Source of the DNA: G963665925 sp050596425
GTDB taxonomy: Bacteria > Bacillota > Clostridia > Peptostreptococcales > Acidaminobacteraceae
Direction of reading: 5' to 3'
DNA: 64,000 nucleotides
Assembly (NCBI RefSeq): GCF_050596425.1
Contig: NZ_CP192292.1
Location: 4,092,001-4,156,000, forward strand
Part shown: positions 45,012-52,999 of the stretch, in pieces
Layout of the letters: the number at the start of each line of letters is the position of its first letter
Position numbering within the stretch: position 1 is the first letter of the stretch
Notes under the pieces: generated by a model
Databases searched by the model: none
Seen by the model: the letters and a program-made list of their open reading frames with translations, nothing else
What the model was told of the DNA's origin: nothing
Made by a program: the position numbers and the translations under genes

Positions 45012-45290
45012 TTATTTAAGGTCAGCCAGAATAACTCTCTCAACTTCAGAGTGTGGTCTTGGAATAACGTGTACTGAGTATAGCTCTCCAACACGTGCCG
45101 CTGCATCTGCACCAGCATCCGTTGCCGCTTTTACTGCACCGACATCGCCTCTAACCATTACAGTTACAAGACCAAAACCAATTTTTTCATACCCTACAAG
45201 TGTTACATTTGCAGCCTTTACCATGGCATCTGCTGCTTCAACTGCGCCAACAAGACCTTTCGTTTCGACTAAACCTAGAGCTTGACTCAT
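45012..45290 (-). CDS. BMC-H shell protein (hexamer-forming)
   Basis: 92 residues; a canonical single-domain BMC protein building the hexagonal facets. QALGLVETKGLVGAVEAADAMVKAANVTLVGYEKIGFGLVTVMVRGDVGAVKAA and the end HVIPRPHSEVERVI are typical. Central pore loop reads KIGFGLVT, so the pore would be lined by GFG, differing from the two other BMC-H proteins here. ATG at 45290 follows GAGGAGG. Confidence 0.97.
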   Translation of the reverse strand: MSQALGLVETKGLVGAVEAADAMVKAANVTLVGYEKIGFGLVTVMVRGDVGAVKAATDAGADAAARVGELYSVHVIPRPHSEVERVILADLK

Positions 45291-45408
45291 AGTAATCCTC
45301 CTCATTTATAAACGTTTGATTCCCATATGCATTTGGACGAACAGATGGTTAAGCCATATTACATGGGCTTAAGCATATGGTTTTTCACAAATTATTTTAC
45401 TCTTTATA

Positions 45409-45810
45409 TTATTCTGAATCCGACTCAGCTTTTCCTTTGGAATCATCTAATTTTGATGATTTCTGAGCCTTTTCTTGATTCTTACCTTCTTCATTTACTT
45501 CTTTTTTTACTTTTTTCGCACCGCCGAACAGTCCAATTAGTTTTTCCACGTCACCATGTGGTCGAGGTAGTACATGGGATGATACGACTGTTCCAACCGC
45601 ACTTGCCGCCTCAACACCACTTTCAACTGCAGCGGAGACAGCGGCCACTTGTCCGGTGAGATTGACTGTCACACTGACAACCTTGCCTACACCTATGACC
45701 TTTTCTACAGCCACACACTCTACATCTGCTGTTTTGACAGCAGCGTCCAGAGCAGCAGCGGCTGTTGCAAGACCAATTGTTTCGATCAAGCCTAAGGCTT
45801 CACCTTTCAC
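45409..45810 (-). CDS. BMC-H shell protein with charged C-terminal tail
   Basis: 133 residues: a BMC-H domain (1-92; EALGLIETIGLATAAAALDAAVKTADVECVAVEKVIGVGKVVSVTVNL, HVLPRPHGDVEKLIGLFGG) and a tail of about 40 residues made almost only of K, E, S, D, Q, N, G. The pore loop is VIGVGKVV. The tail would stick out from the facet and could bind cargo or the cytoskeleton. GTG start after GGGGGTG. Between the small unknown protein and the next BMC-H gene. Confidence 0.94.
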   Translation of the reverse strand: MKGEALGLIETIGLATAAAALDAAVKTADVECVAVEKVIGVGKVVSVTVNLTGQVAAVSAAVESGVEAASAVGTVVSSHVLPRPHGDVEKLIGLFGGAKKVKKEVNEEGKNQEKAQKSSKLDDSKGKAESDSE

Positions 45811-45827
45811 TTAGAACACCCCCAAAT

Positions 45828-46175
45828 CTACTTTTTCATCGTCTGAACAAAATCATTTAGGTTCATTTTTTGAGACCTTACAGGTGTGGGTTTCTCACTT
45901 GGTCGGGTACCAGGTTTTCCACCCTTGTTGTAAAGCGCCGCAAACGCCTCTACTGTTTTCGATTTTGCACTGCTTCTTGGCATCTTCTTTTGCGCACCGC
46001 CTCGTTCAGACTTAGATGGATTGATCAACTGCTTGAGCGCGTTTTCCTCATCTTGCGATAAGTGGACATCATTTAAAGATGCGCTTCGCTGAGCAGATTG
46101 ACGAGGGTTTGATTGTGGCCCCAACTCCTTGTCTACAATTCTTTGCATTATTCGAAGTGTCAGTTCGCTCGCCAT
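45828..46175 (-). CDS. Small BMC-operon protein of unknown function (possible scaffold or encapsulation factor)
   Basis: 115 residues with no family I recognise. The N-terminus SELTLRIMQRIVDKEL would form an amphipathic helix like the encapsulation peptides that bind shell proteins. A disordered Pro/Ser/Gln/Arg-rich middle (about 20-80) contains a short helix (SQDEENALKQLI) and a basic stretch. The C-terminus KMNLNDFVQTMKK may be a second binding helix. No cysteine or membrane segment. Start ATG at 46175 follows GGGGGTG. Position between two BMC-H genes argues for a role in assembly. The composition is typical of intrinsically disordered linker proteins of microcompartments; function is inferred from context. 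Confidence 0.7.
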   Translation of the reverse strand: MASELTLRIMQRIVDKELGPQSNPRQSAQRSASLNDVHLSQDEENALKQLINPSKSERGGAQKKMPRSSAKSKTVEAFAALYNKGGKPGTRPSEKPTPVRSQKMNLNDFVQTMKK

Positions 46176-46190
46176 TTCAGTTCACCCCCA

Positions 46191-46457
46191 TTATCCGAAA
46201 AGGATATCCATATCGCTTTCAGGACGCGGGATCACATTAATACCGATTACTTCAGCCATGTGGGAAGCGCCATCCTGTGCTGCGGCAACAGCCGAATTTA
46301 CAGCTGCAACTTCGCCTTCGATCACAACGCTGATCACGCCTGATCCTACAACATTAAAGTCTTTTACAGTGACATCGGCTGCTTTCACCATAATGTCTGC
46401 TGCATAGCACGCTGCGACATAGCTTCTGATTTCAAAGAATCCGAGTGCTTTTCTCAT
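46191..46457 (-). CDS. BMC-H shell protein
   Basis: 88 residues, the third hexameric shell protein. KALGFFEIRSYVAACYAADIMVKAADVTVKDFNVVGSGVISVVIEGEVAAVNSAV and INVIPRPESDMDILFG. Pore loop NVVGSGVIS; a Cys (ACYAAD) lies in helix 1. Its ATG overlaps the UbiD stop as ATGA, so shell and decarboxylase are translationally coupled. Confidence 0.97.
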   Translation of the reverse strand: MRKALGFFEIRSYVAACYAADIMVKAADVTVKDFNVVGSGVISVVIEGEVAAVNSAVAAAQDGASHMAEVIGINVIPRPESDMDILFG

Positions 46458-47824
46458 CGCTTACGTCCCTCCAATTCTAAATCCGGGAAAAACTTATTTA
46501 AATCAATATCGTCAAATCCCGGGATTAAAGCTTTCTCAAAGCCTTTTGATACCTGCCCTAAGGGCTTTGTTGCATCAACACCCATTTTGTCTGATGTGTT
46601 TTTGAGTAGATGGGATGGATCAAGGCCTGTACCCTGAGCCCCCGGAATGATGATCACATCATCTGATGCCTGCACTCTCGATGCAATGGCACCCTCCACA
46701 TCACCTGGGTCAAATATATCAATGTCATCGTCAAAGATGAAAACGTGCTTCATGTCTTTCGTGCTGCTCAGTGCTGTTATTATAGCTGTTCTGGCATCAC
46801 CTGGAAGCTTCTTCTTAATGGAAACGAGACCGTGAAAACGACATCCCGCTCCAATGGTTACGTTGACATCTGTGACATCTACAAATCTGTTCACATGTGC
46901 ATACAGCTCAACATCTCGAATGAGACCATTTGACAAATGCTCCTCCTTGCAAGGGGCTGAAATCTGCATGATGGCATCATTTCTATGGGTAATGGTTTTC
47001 ACACGCATGATTGGGTGCTTCTTCACCTGTCCGTAGTATCCCATAAGTTCGCCAAAGGGACCTTCCACTTCAGACTCCCTTGCTGGAATAATACCTTCTA
47101 GAACGATCTCAGCATCTGCTGGAACTTCCAGATCAACGGTTTGACACTTGACAAGTCGAAGGGGTTCTCCCCGAAGGGCACTGTCAACCCAGTGCTTGTC
47201 CACACCATACATGTCCGTCCCCACCTGTGAAGCCAGACAATAGTTGTAGTCATATCCCAGAACAACTGCCACTTCTAAATCCTTGCCCGCCTTTTGCATT
47301 TTTTCTATCATGCCAGAAAGGGGCTGTGATGTGACTAGAACACTGAGACTGTTGCGACCGTTAAACTGCAGTCTTCTTATAGATGTAAAAGTATCTCCCG
47401 TTTCCGGGTCCTTCACGACGAGAACACCAGCAGTTATAAAGCTGGATGAATCGTCTTCGTGGAATGTTGGAAGGGGTAATATTCGACCAACATCGATATT
47501 GTTTCTTATGATATTTTCCTGTACCGGTCCTGATGAAACAATTTCAGGCTGCATGGGTCTTGTGATGGCACTCATATATTTGATCAGTCTTTCTTGCCGT
47601 GTTGTTCCGGTAAAATCATAGAACATTTCACGGTCACCAAACATGGCTCCAATCACTGGCATTTTATGTCCCTTGACGTTTTTAAAGAGTACAGGTGTGG
47701 TGTGGCCCAGCTTTTCCAGTATGCCACCCATCTCGAACTTCAAATCGACGGGTTGTGTGGTTTCTAGCATTCCATACTTGTCCTTTAGTTTTGGAAGACA
47801 AGCACGAAGCATCTGTTCTGCCAA
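46454..47824 (-). CDS. UbiD-family prenylated-FMN decarboxylase
   Basis: 456 residues, full length for the family. UbiD enzymes use prenyl-FMN, Mn2+ and K+ to (de)carboxylate unsaturated or aromatic acids reversibly. The substrate-side Arg lies in TSIRRLQFNGRN (about 150-158), and the acidic residues of the E-R-E set lie in RESEVEGPFGELMGYYG (about 249-264). HPIMRVKTIT and the C-terminal FDPGDVEGAIASRVQ are typical. Directly upstream is ubiX for its cofactor and downstream a shell gene with ATGA overlap. My inference: it decarboxylates 4-amino-5-imidazolecarboxylate to 4-aminoimidazole in the xanthine fermentation route. Other aromatic or heteroaromatic acids are possible. TTG start after AAAGGAGGTG. 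Confidence 0.9.
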   Translation of the reverse strand: MAEQMLRACLPKLKDKYGMLETTQPVDLKFEMGGILEKLGHTTPVLFKNVKGHKMPVIGAMFGDREMFYDFTGTTRQERLIKYMSAITRPMQPEIVSSGPVQENIIRNNIDVGRILPLPTFHEDDSSSFITAGVLVVKDPETGDTFTSIRRLQFNGRNSLSVLVTSQPLSGMIEKMQKAGKDLEVAVVLGYDYNYCLASQVGTDMYGVDKHWVDSALRGEPLRLVKCQTVDLEVPADAEIVLEGIIPARESEVEGPFGELMGYYGQVKKHPIMRVKTITHRNDAIMQISAPCKEEHLSNGLIRDVELYAHVNRFVDVTDVNVTIGAGCRFHGLVSIKKKLPGDARTAIITALSSTKDMKHVFIFDDDIDIFDPGDVEGAIASRVQASDDVIIIPGAQGTGLDPSHLLKNTSDKMGVDATKPLGQVSKGFEKALIPGFDDIDLNKFFPDLELEGRKR

Positions 47825-47881
47825 GCTGTCACCTCCTTTAGTGTACTACCTATTGATTCACTCCACCTTGTAAATATAAAC

Positions 47882-48436
47882 TTATGTCCACCGCTTGAAG
47901 AGGTTTCCATCAAGCCCCAACTGGTCCAGTATCCTCCCAACCATTATAAGAACAAGATCATCAATGGTTTCAGGCAAATGATAAAACCCTGGGGATGCAG
48001 GCATCATGATGGCACCTGCCCTTGATAATTTAAGCATGTTTTCCAGATGAACGTTTGTCAGCGGCGTTTCTCTAGGGACGACAACAAGTGGTCTTTTTTC
48101 CTTCAAAGTAACATCGGCTGCCCTTTGAACAAGATTCATGCTCAGACCATTTGCGACTGCACCGAGCGTATTCATTGAACATGGAACAATGACCATACCA
48201 TCTGTCTTAAACGATCCACTTGCAATTGCAGCCGCAAGATTATCATTTTCATAGACAACAGATGACAAGGCCCTGACTTCTTCCATGGTAAATTCACATT
48301 CATGCTCTAGTACATAGGCACCCATTCTGGAAACTGCCACATGGGTCTCAACTCCAAGCTTTTTTAAGGCCGTCAGGAGGGCCACCGCATATAAGGTGCA
48401 GCTCCCTCCTGTTATACCGACCACAATTCTTTTCAT
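47882..48436 (-). CDS. ubiX: Flavin prenyltransferase UbiX
   Basis: 184 residues. Makes prenyl-FMN from FMN and dimethylallyl phosphate for UbiD enzymes. Motifs: GITGGSCTLYAVALLTAL (FMN phosphate loop; the usual GASG is GGSC), VPCSMNTLGAVANGLSMNLVQRAADVTLKEKRPLVVVPRETPL, IMMPASPGFYHLP. ATG follows the stop of the isochorismatase-family gene by one base, and the UbiD gene comes 57 bp later. Its presence in the BMC operon indicates that the decarboxylation is a dedicated step of the pathway. Confidence 0.95.
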   Translation of the reverse strand: MKRIVVGITGGSCTLYAVALLTALKKLGVETHVAVSRMGAYVLEHECEFTMEEVRALSSVVYENDNLAAAIASGSFKTDGMVIVPCSMNTLGAVANGLSMNLVQRAADVTLKEKRPLVVVPRETPLTNVHLENMLKLSRAGAIMMPASPGFYHLPETIDDLVLIMVGRILDQLGLDGNLFKRWT

Positions 48437-48437
48437 A

Positions 48438-49049
48438 CTATTCCACTTTGTTGGCTTGGTCCCCGCCGCCTACCCATGGGTCCTCACCTTTATCAATGGC
48501 TTCCATGAACTCTTTCATGTTTTGAACCTTTGTAAAAATAGAAAGGTCATTGAGTCCGTATTCATGCATTTCTTCAGTCTTTGAAGCGCAGCAGTCAGCC
48601 AAAGTGATAACTCTATAAGCATTGTATAGGGCATCAGAAGCTGTTGAACGCACACAAACATTTGTCCATACGCCTGTTACAACAACTGTGTCTAGGTTTT
48701 CTTCACGTAGGTAAAGGTCTAGATCAGTGTGAGCAAAAGCCGAGTGGCGACGCTTTGGAATTGTATACTCGTCACCTTCTGGGTAAAGTTCCTTGATAAA
48801 GTCTGAACCCCAAGTGCCCGCAACTGCGTGAACTGGACGAACACGGAAGTCTGCATCATTTTTTCTATGCGCTTCCTGAATATGAATCAGTTGAACATCA
48901 TCCTTGCCTTCAGCGTTTCTTGCACGCACCCACTGAAAAAGTTCTTGAAGGTTTGGAATAATGTCATCGCCACCTGGGCAGCGAAGCGGTGCTTTTTCAC
49001 CTATGAAGTCATTTAGCATATCGATAACCACAATACCAAATCTTGGCAT
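48438..49049 (-). CDS. Isochorismatase-family cysteine hydrolase (candidate ureide amidohydrolase)
   Basis: 203 residues. Catalytic triad of the family is present: Asp10 (VVIDMLNDF), Lys99 (IPKRRHSAF) and Cys132 (GVWTNVCVRSTA), with the typical cis-peptide before the Cys. The family includes N-carbamoylsarcosine amidohydrolase, RutB ureidoacrylate hydrolase and biuret hydrolase, all cutting ureido or carbamoyl C-N bonds. In this operon, between a cyclic amidohydrolase and the UbiX/UbiD pair, it fits the hydrolysis of 4-ureido-5-imidazolecarboxylate to 4-amino-5-imidazolecarboxylate with CO2 and ammonia; inference. ATG at 49049 follows AAAGGAGAG. A C-terminal EDPWVGGGDQANKVE tail is unusual and could be a targeting tail. 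Confidence 0.88.
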   Translation of the reverse strand: MPRFGIVVIDMLNDFIGEKAPLRCPGGDDIIPNLQELFQWVRARNAEGKDDVQLIHIQEAHRKNDADFRVRPVHAVAGTWGSDFIKELYPEGDEYTIPKRRHSAFAHTDLDLYLREENLDTVVVTGVWTNVCVRSTASDALYNAYRVITLADCCASKTEEMHEYGLNDLSIFTKVQNMKEFMEAIDKGEDPWVGGGDQANKVE

Positions 49050-49129
49050 AATAAACTCTCCTTTTCATCTGTATCTGTTTTCATTTATATCTTTTGATTT
49101 TCAGTATCCTGTAATGTGTGTAAATCTTA

Positions 49130-50686
49130 TTACTTCTTGTCTGGGTAAGTGATTGTCTTTGGCAACTTTTGAATGCTTTGACGCTTCACCCACTGACCAA
49201 AGCCAGGCTCAACCATGATGCCTTTAATGCCGTTGACTTCGCCTTTTACCTTGTCAGGATGCTTGATTCTATGGCTGATTTTGTATTCTTCAGACCAGTT
49301 CTTATCAGTTGTATTAAAGACTGCATCCCAGTCACTGAATTCTGGCAGTACGCCTTCTTCACCATCACAATAAACAAGTGTGCCGCGGACAACAGTTTTA
49401 ACTGGTTTGCCTTTTAGCTTCATGCCATGTAGCGGGTTGTATTTCGCCATTGTCACTTGAGCCTTTTGATCAATTGTCCATTCACGTTCTAGATCGATGA
49501 TTGTAAAGTCTGCATCTGAACCGATGAACATAGCACCCTTCTTAGGATAAAGACCCATGTGCTTGGCAGCGTTTGTCGATAAAACTTCAACAAGCTTGCT
49601 TAAGGATAGACGTCCCTTGTTGTAGCCCTCAGAAACAACAATTGGTACCATTGTTTCAACTCCAGGGATGCCAGGGAAGGCTGTCCAGATGTCACGACCT
49701 GCTTTTTCTGATTCTATTTCGTATGGTGCATGGTCAGTGGCAACAAAGTCGATTGATCCGTTATTCAGCCCTTCCCAGTGCATTTCATTGTCTTTTTTCG
49801 TTCTTAGTGGTGGTGCAATCTTTGCATAAGCCCCGTGCTCTGACATAGCTTCTTGATAGTTAAGTGTCAGATAGTGTGGACAAGTTTCTGAAGTAACGCT
49901 TAGTCCACGCTTTTTAGCTTCTCCAACAAGTTTTGCACCTATACCTGTTGACATATGAACGATATGTAGTCGAGCGCCTGCATCTTCAGCAAAGCTAATA
50001 CCAAGTTCAATGGCCACTTTTTCAGCCAATTCGCTTCTAGCTTCTGCCCAAGCTGGGCCATCCATACGTCCATCTTCTCTATATTTGTTGACGTAAAAAT
50101 CGCACATTGCAAAGTTTTCTGCATGAATACCAACAGGCAGTCCTGTTTTTGCCACAGTTCTAAAGCACTCAAGCATTTCTGGATCAGTCACGCGAGGGTA
50201 AGTTGGCACTGATGGTGTCATGTAGACTTTAAAGGCTAGAACGCCCGCATCAGCTTGTTCCTGAACATTGTGAAGCCATCCTTTTCGAACATCTTCACCC
50301 GTTACACCACCCCACATGCCGAAATCACAAAGGGCTTGTGGCTGCCAGTGGCTTACTTTTTCATTTAGCTGTTCTACGCTTCTTACCGAAGGCACTGAAC
50401 AACATGGCATATCAACGATTGTTGTCACACCACCAGAAACAGCTGCAGCTGATCCTGTTAATGCTGTCTCGCGATGATCGAAGCCCTGGAACATAAAGTG
50501 TGTGTGTGAGTCGATACATCCTGGAAGTGTCAGGTGACCCTCTGCATCTATAACTTCTGCACTTTCAACACCATCAAGGTTGTTCACAAATCCTGCGATT
50601 TTTTCATCTTTAACCAGGATATTGGTTAAAACTGTGTCATCTCCCTGAGGAATTCGAGCATTTTTTACGATTACGTCGTACTTCAT
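49130..50686 (-). CDS. Cyclic amidohydrolase, dihydropyrimidinase/allantoinase family (candidate xanthine amidohydrolase)
   Basis: About 518 residues, a TIM-barrel enzyme with a two-metal site: DSHTHFMF (His61, His63), AFKVYMTPS (Lys153, the carboxylated Lys), GIHAEN (His188), HIVHMST (His244) and VATDHAPYE (Asp, about 319). The family opens cyclic amides and ureides such as hydantoin, dihydropyrimidine and allantoin. Here it is likely to open the pyrimidine ring of xanthine to 4-ureido-5-imidazolecarboxylate, the first committed step of the classical route; the assignment rests on context. ATG at 50686 lies nine bases after AGGAGG; ATG at 50692 is too close. It is the first gene of the BMC operon. 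Confidence 0.9.
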   Translation of the reverse strand: MKYDVIVKNARIPQGDDTVLTNILVKDEKIAGFVNNLDGVESAEVIDAEGHLTLPGCIDSHTHFMFQGFDHRETALTGSAAAVSGGVTTIVDMPCCSVPSVRSVEQLNEKVSHWQPQALCDFGMWGGVTGEDVRKGWLHNVQEQADAGVLAFKVYMTPSVPTYPRVTDPEMLECFRTVAKTGLPVGIHAENFAMCDFYVNKYREDGRMDGPAWAEARSELAEKVAIELGISFAEDAGARLHIVHMSTGIGAKLVGEAKKRGLSVTSETCPHYLTLNYQEAMSEHGAYAKIAPPLRTKKDNEMHWEGLNNGSIDFVATDHAPYEIESEKAGRDIWTAFPGIPGVETMVPIVVSEGYNKGRLSLSKLVEVLSTNAAKHMGLYPKKGAMFIGSDADFTIIDLEREWTIDQKAQVTMAKYNPLHGMKLKGKPVKTVVRGTLVYCDGEEGVLPEFSDWDAVFNTTDKNWSEEYKISHRIKHPDKVKGEVNGIKGIMVEPGFGQWVKRQSIQKLPKTITYPDKK

Positions 50687-51108
50687 TCCCATTCGCCTCC
50701 TTAATCTTCTACCGAAGCTCAATCACTTAAAATTCGAAAGTCTTTATGTATTCCGAAAATTTGATTCATTCTGACATTTACAGTTGGATGAATGCCACTT
50801 CCGAAATAAAATCCTCCCTTTTATGTAAATGAGCCAACACTGGTCACAGAGCTTATGCCAGCACCTCAGCTCCACGAGATTGTCGCTGCGCTGTGGTAAA
50901 ACTATAAGCAATATTTACACCCTTAGGTGTATACCCACTTAATGGCCCTACTCAGCACAACATTATTCACAGAATTTTCTGTAAAAAACTCATCAATCTG
51001 AGGCGCGACATAAAGCCGCGCCATATTTAATTTCATAAACCGGACGAACTCTGACAAATGTGACTTTGTCACAATTCATCCGGACTTCATCTTAGGATGA
51101 TTCACTTC
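50687..51108. other. Intergenic region between fhs and the BMC operon
   Basis: About 420 bp with two clear hairpins on the minus strand right after fhs: a double one, CCGGATGAA/TTCGTCCGG enclosing TGTGAC/GTCACA (51040-51083), and GGCGCG/CGCGCC (51002-51022) which is followed by a TTTTTT run 12 bases later. They are probable fhs terminators. The rest (50723-50990) should carry the BMC operon promoter and leader; a GAGCT/AGCTC stem lies near 50845-50875. I recognise no riboswitch. Confidence 0.6.
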
Positions 51109-52779
51109 CTAGAATAGGCCAATAATTTCACCGTTGTCTAGAATGTCAATCTTGTTTGCTGCTGGCACCTTAGGCAGTCCAGGCATACGCATAATATCAC
51201 CTGTCATTGCAATTAGGAAACCTGCACCAGCAGAAGCTTTAACTTCGCTGATGTTTACTGTGAAACCTGAAGGGCGACCAAGCAGTGTTGGGTCATCAGA
51301 CAGTGAGTACTGAGTTTTAGCCATACAAATTGGCAAGTGTCCCAGACCATCTTCTTCAAACTTCTTAATATCCTTAAGCGCCTTGTTTGAGAACTCAACG
51401 CCGTCAGCGCCATAAATTTCCTTAGCGATTTTTTCAATCTTTTGAACAGCAGGTAGGTCTAGGTCATACAGTGGTGAGAAATTCGCCTTGCCTGACTCAG
51501 CCACTTCTACAACTTTCTCAGCCAGCTTCACGCCACCTTCTCCACCTTTTGCCCAAACTTCAGACAGAACAGCGTCAGCGCCCATTTCACGGCAACGATC
51601 TTCTACAAAAGTAAGTTCTTTTTCAGTGTCTGTTGGGAATGCGTTGATTGCAACCACTGCAGGCACGCCAAACTTTTGAATGTTTTCAATTTGCTTTTCT
51701 AGGTTTCCGAAACCATCTTCAAGAGCCTTCATGTTTTCTTCGCCTAGTTTGTCTTTCTTAACACCACCATGATTTTTAAGAGCACGTACAGTTGCAACGA
51801 TAACAACAGCCGATGGCTTAAGATCCGCGTAGCGGCACTTGATGTTAAAGAACTTTTCAGCACCAAGGTCAGCACCAAAACCAGCTTCTGTTACAACGTA
51901 GTCCGCCAGCTTCATTGCCATTTTTGTAGCCACAACTGAGTTACAACCGTGTGCGATATTTGCAAATGGTCCACCGTGGATCAGTGCAGGTGTGTTTTCT
52001 AGTGTCTGTACAAGGTTTGGCATAAGCGCATCTTTAAGAAGAAGTGACATAGCACCCACTGCATCCAACTGACCAGCTGTTACAGGCTTCTTGTCATATG
52101 TATACGCAACCACCATGTTGCTTAGTCTTTCCTTTAGGTCTTTCATATCAGTTGCCAGGCAAAGGATAGCCATGATTTCTGATGCAACTGCAATATCAAA
52201 TCCGTCAACTCTTGTAACACCATTGCCTTTTTTGCCAAGACCAATTGTGATTTCACGAAGAGAACGGTCATTCATATCGATAGCACGTCTCCAAAGAACA
52301 CGCTTTGGATCAATGTTTAGCTTGTTGCCTTGGTGTAGATGGTTGTCAAGAAGTGCCGCCAGCAGGTTGTTTGCTGTTGTCACCGCGTGAATATCACCTG
52401 TGAAGTGAAGGTTGATATCATCCATTGGAACAACTTGTGCATGTCCACCGCCAGCTGCGCCACCTTTTACACCGAAGCATGGGCCAAGTGATGGCTCACG
52501 AAGCGCTGTAAATGTTTTTTTACCAATCTGGTTTAAACCCATAGACAAACCAACGTTTGTCGTTGTCTTACCTTCACCAGCTGCTGTTGGATTGATTGCA
52601 GTTACAAGGATCAGTTTGGCATCTGGAGCATCCTTTAGTCTGTCCATAACATCTAGGTGGATTTTCGCCTTGTACTTCCCGTAAAGTTCTAGATCGTCAT
52701 CCGTTAAACCTAGTTTTTCAGCCACATCAGCGATTGGTAGCATTTGAGCTTCTTGAGCGATTTGTACATCTGTTTTCAT
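51109..52779 (-). CDS. fhs: Formate-tetrahydrofolate ligase
   Basis: About 556 residues. Catalyses formate + THF + ATP to 10-formyl-THF, or the reverse in purine fermenters, where it makes ATP. Motifs: LILVTAINPTAAGEGKTTTNVGLSMGL (P-loop, about 59-80), EPSLGPCFGVKGGAAGGGHAQVVPMDDINLHFTGD, and the C-terminal IMRMPGLPKVPAANKID. ATG at 52779 follows AAAGGAGG; the frame to 52806 is not needed. With the formiminotransferase upstream it forms the energy-conserving end of the pathway. Cyclodeaminase and methenyl-THF cyclohydrolase are not in the window. Confidence 0.98.
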   Translation of the reverse strand: MKTDVQIAQEAQMLPIADVAEKLGLTDDDLELYGKYKAKIHLDVMDRLKDAPDAKLILVTAINPTAAGEGKTTTNVGLSMGLNQIGKKTFTALREPSLGPCFGVKGGAAGGGHAQVVPMDDINLHFTGDIHAVTTANNLLAALLDNHLHQGNKLNIDPKRVLWRRAIDMNDRSLREITIGLGKKGNGVTRVDGFDIAVASEIMAILCLATDMKDLKERLSNMVVAYTYDKKPVTAGQLDAVGAMSLLLKDALMPNLVQTLENTPALIHGGPFANIAHGCNSVVATKMAMKLADYVVTEAGFGADLGAEKFFNIKCRYADLKPSAVVIVATVRALKNHGGVKKDKLGEENMKALEDGFGNLEKQIENIQKFGVPAVVAINAFPTDTEKELTFVEDRCREMGADAVLSEVWAKGGEGGVKLAEKVVEVAESGKANFSPLYDLDLPAVQKIEKIAKEIYGADGVEFSNKALKDIKKFEEDGLGHLPICMAKTQYSLSDDPTLLGRPSGFTVNISEVKASAGAGFLIAMTGDIMRMPGLPKVPAANKIDILDNGEIIGLF

Positions 52780-52999
52780 TGCAGTAGTTCCTCCTTTTAA
52801 CTTCAACTCTCCTAATGACCTAACCCGTATTACTCCTTATTCATTCGGGCATAAATAGACAGTTTCAGTATATCGTCCTTACGACAATAAAACGTCAAGC
52901 CGTCTCACCTTGACCCCTCAAGGCTTACCCGTTTTGAGCCCGAATGTGTTTGCTAACCACGCAGGAAACGTGTATATGCATGTGTTTTCAGGGCTTAGT

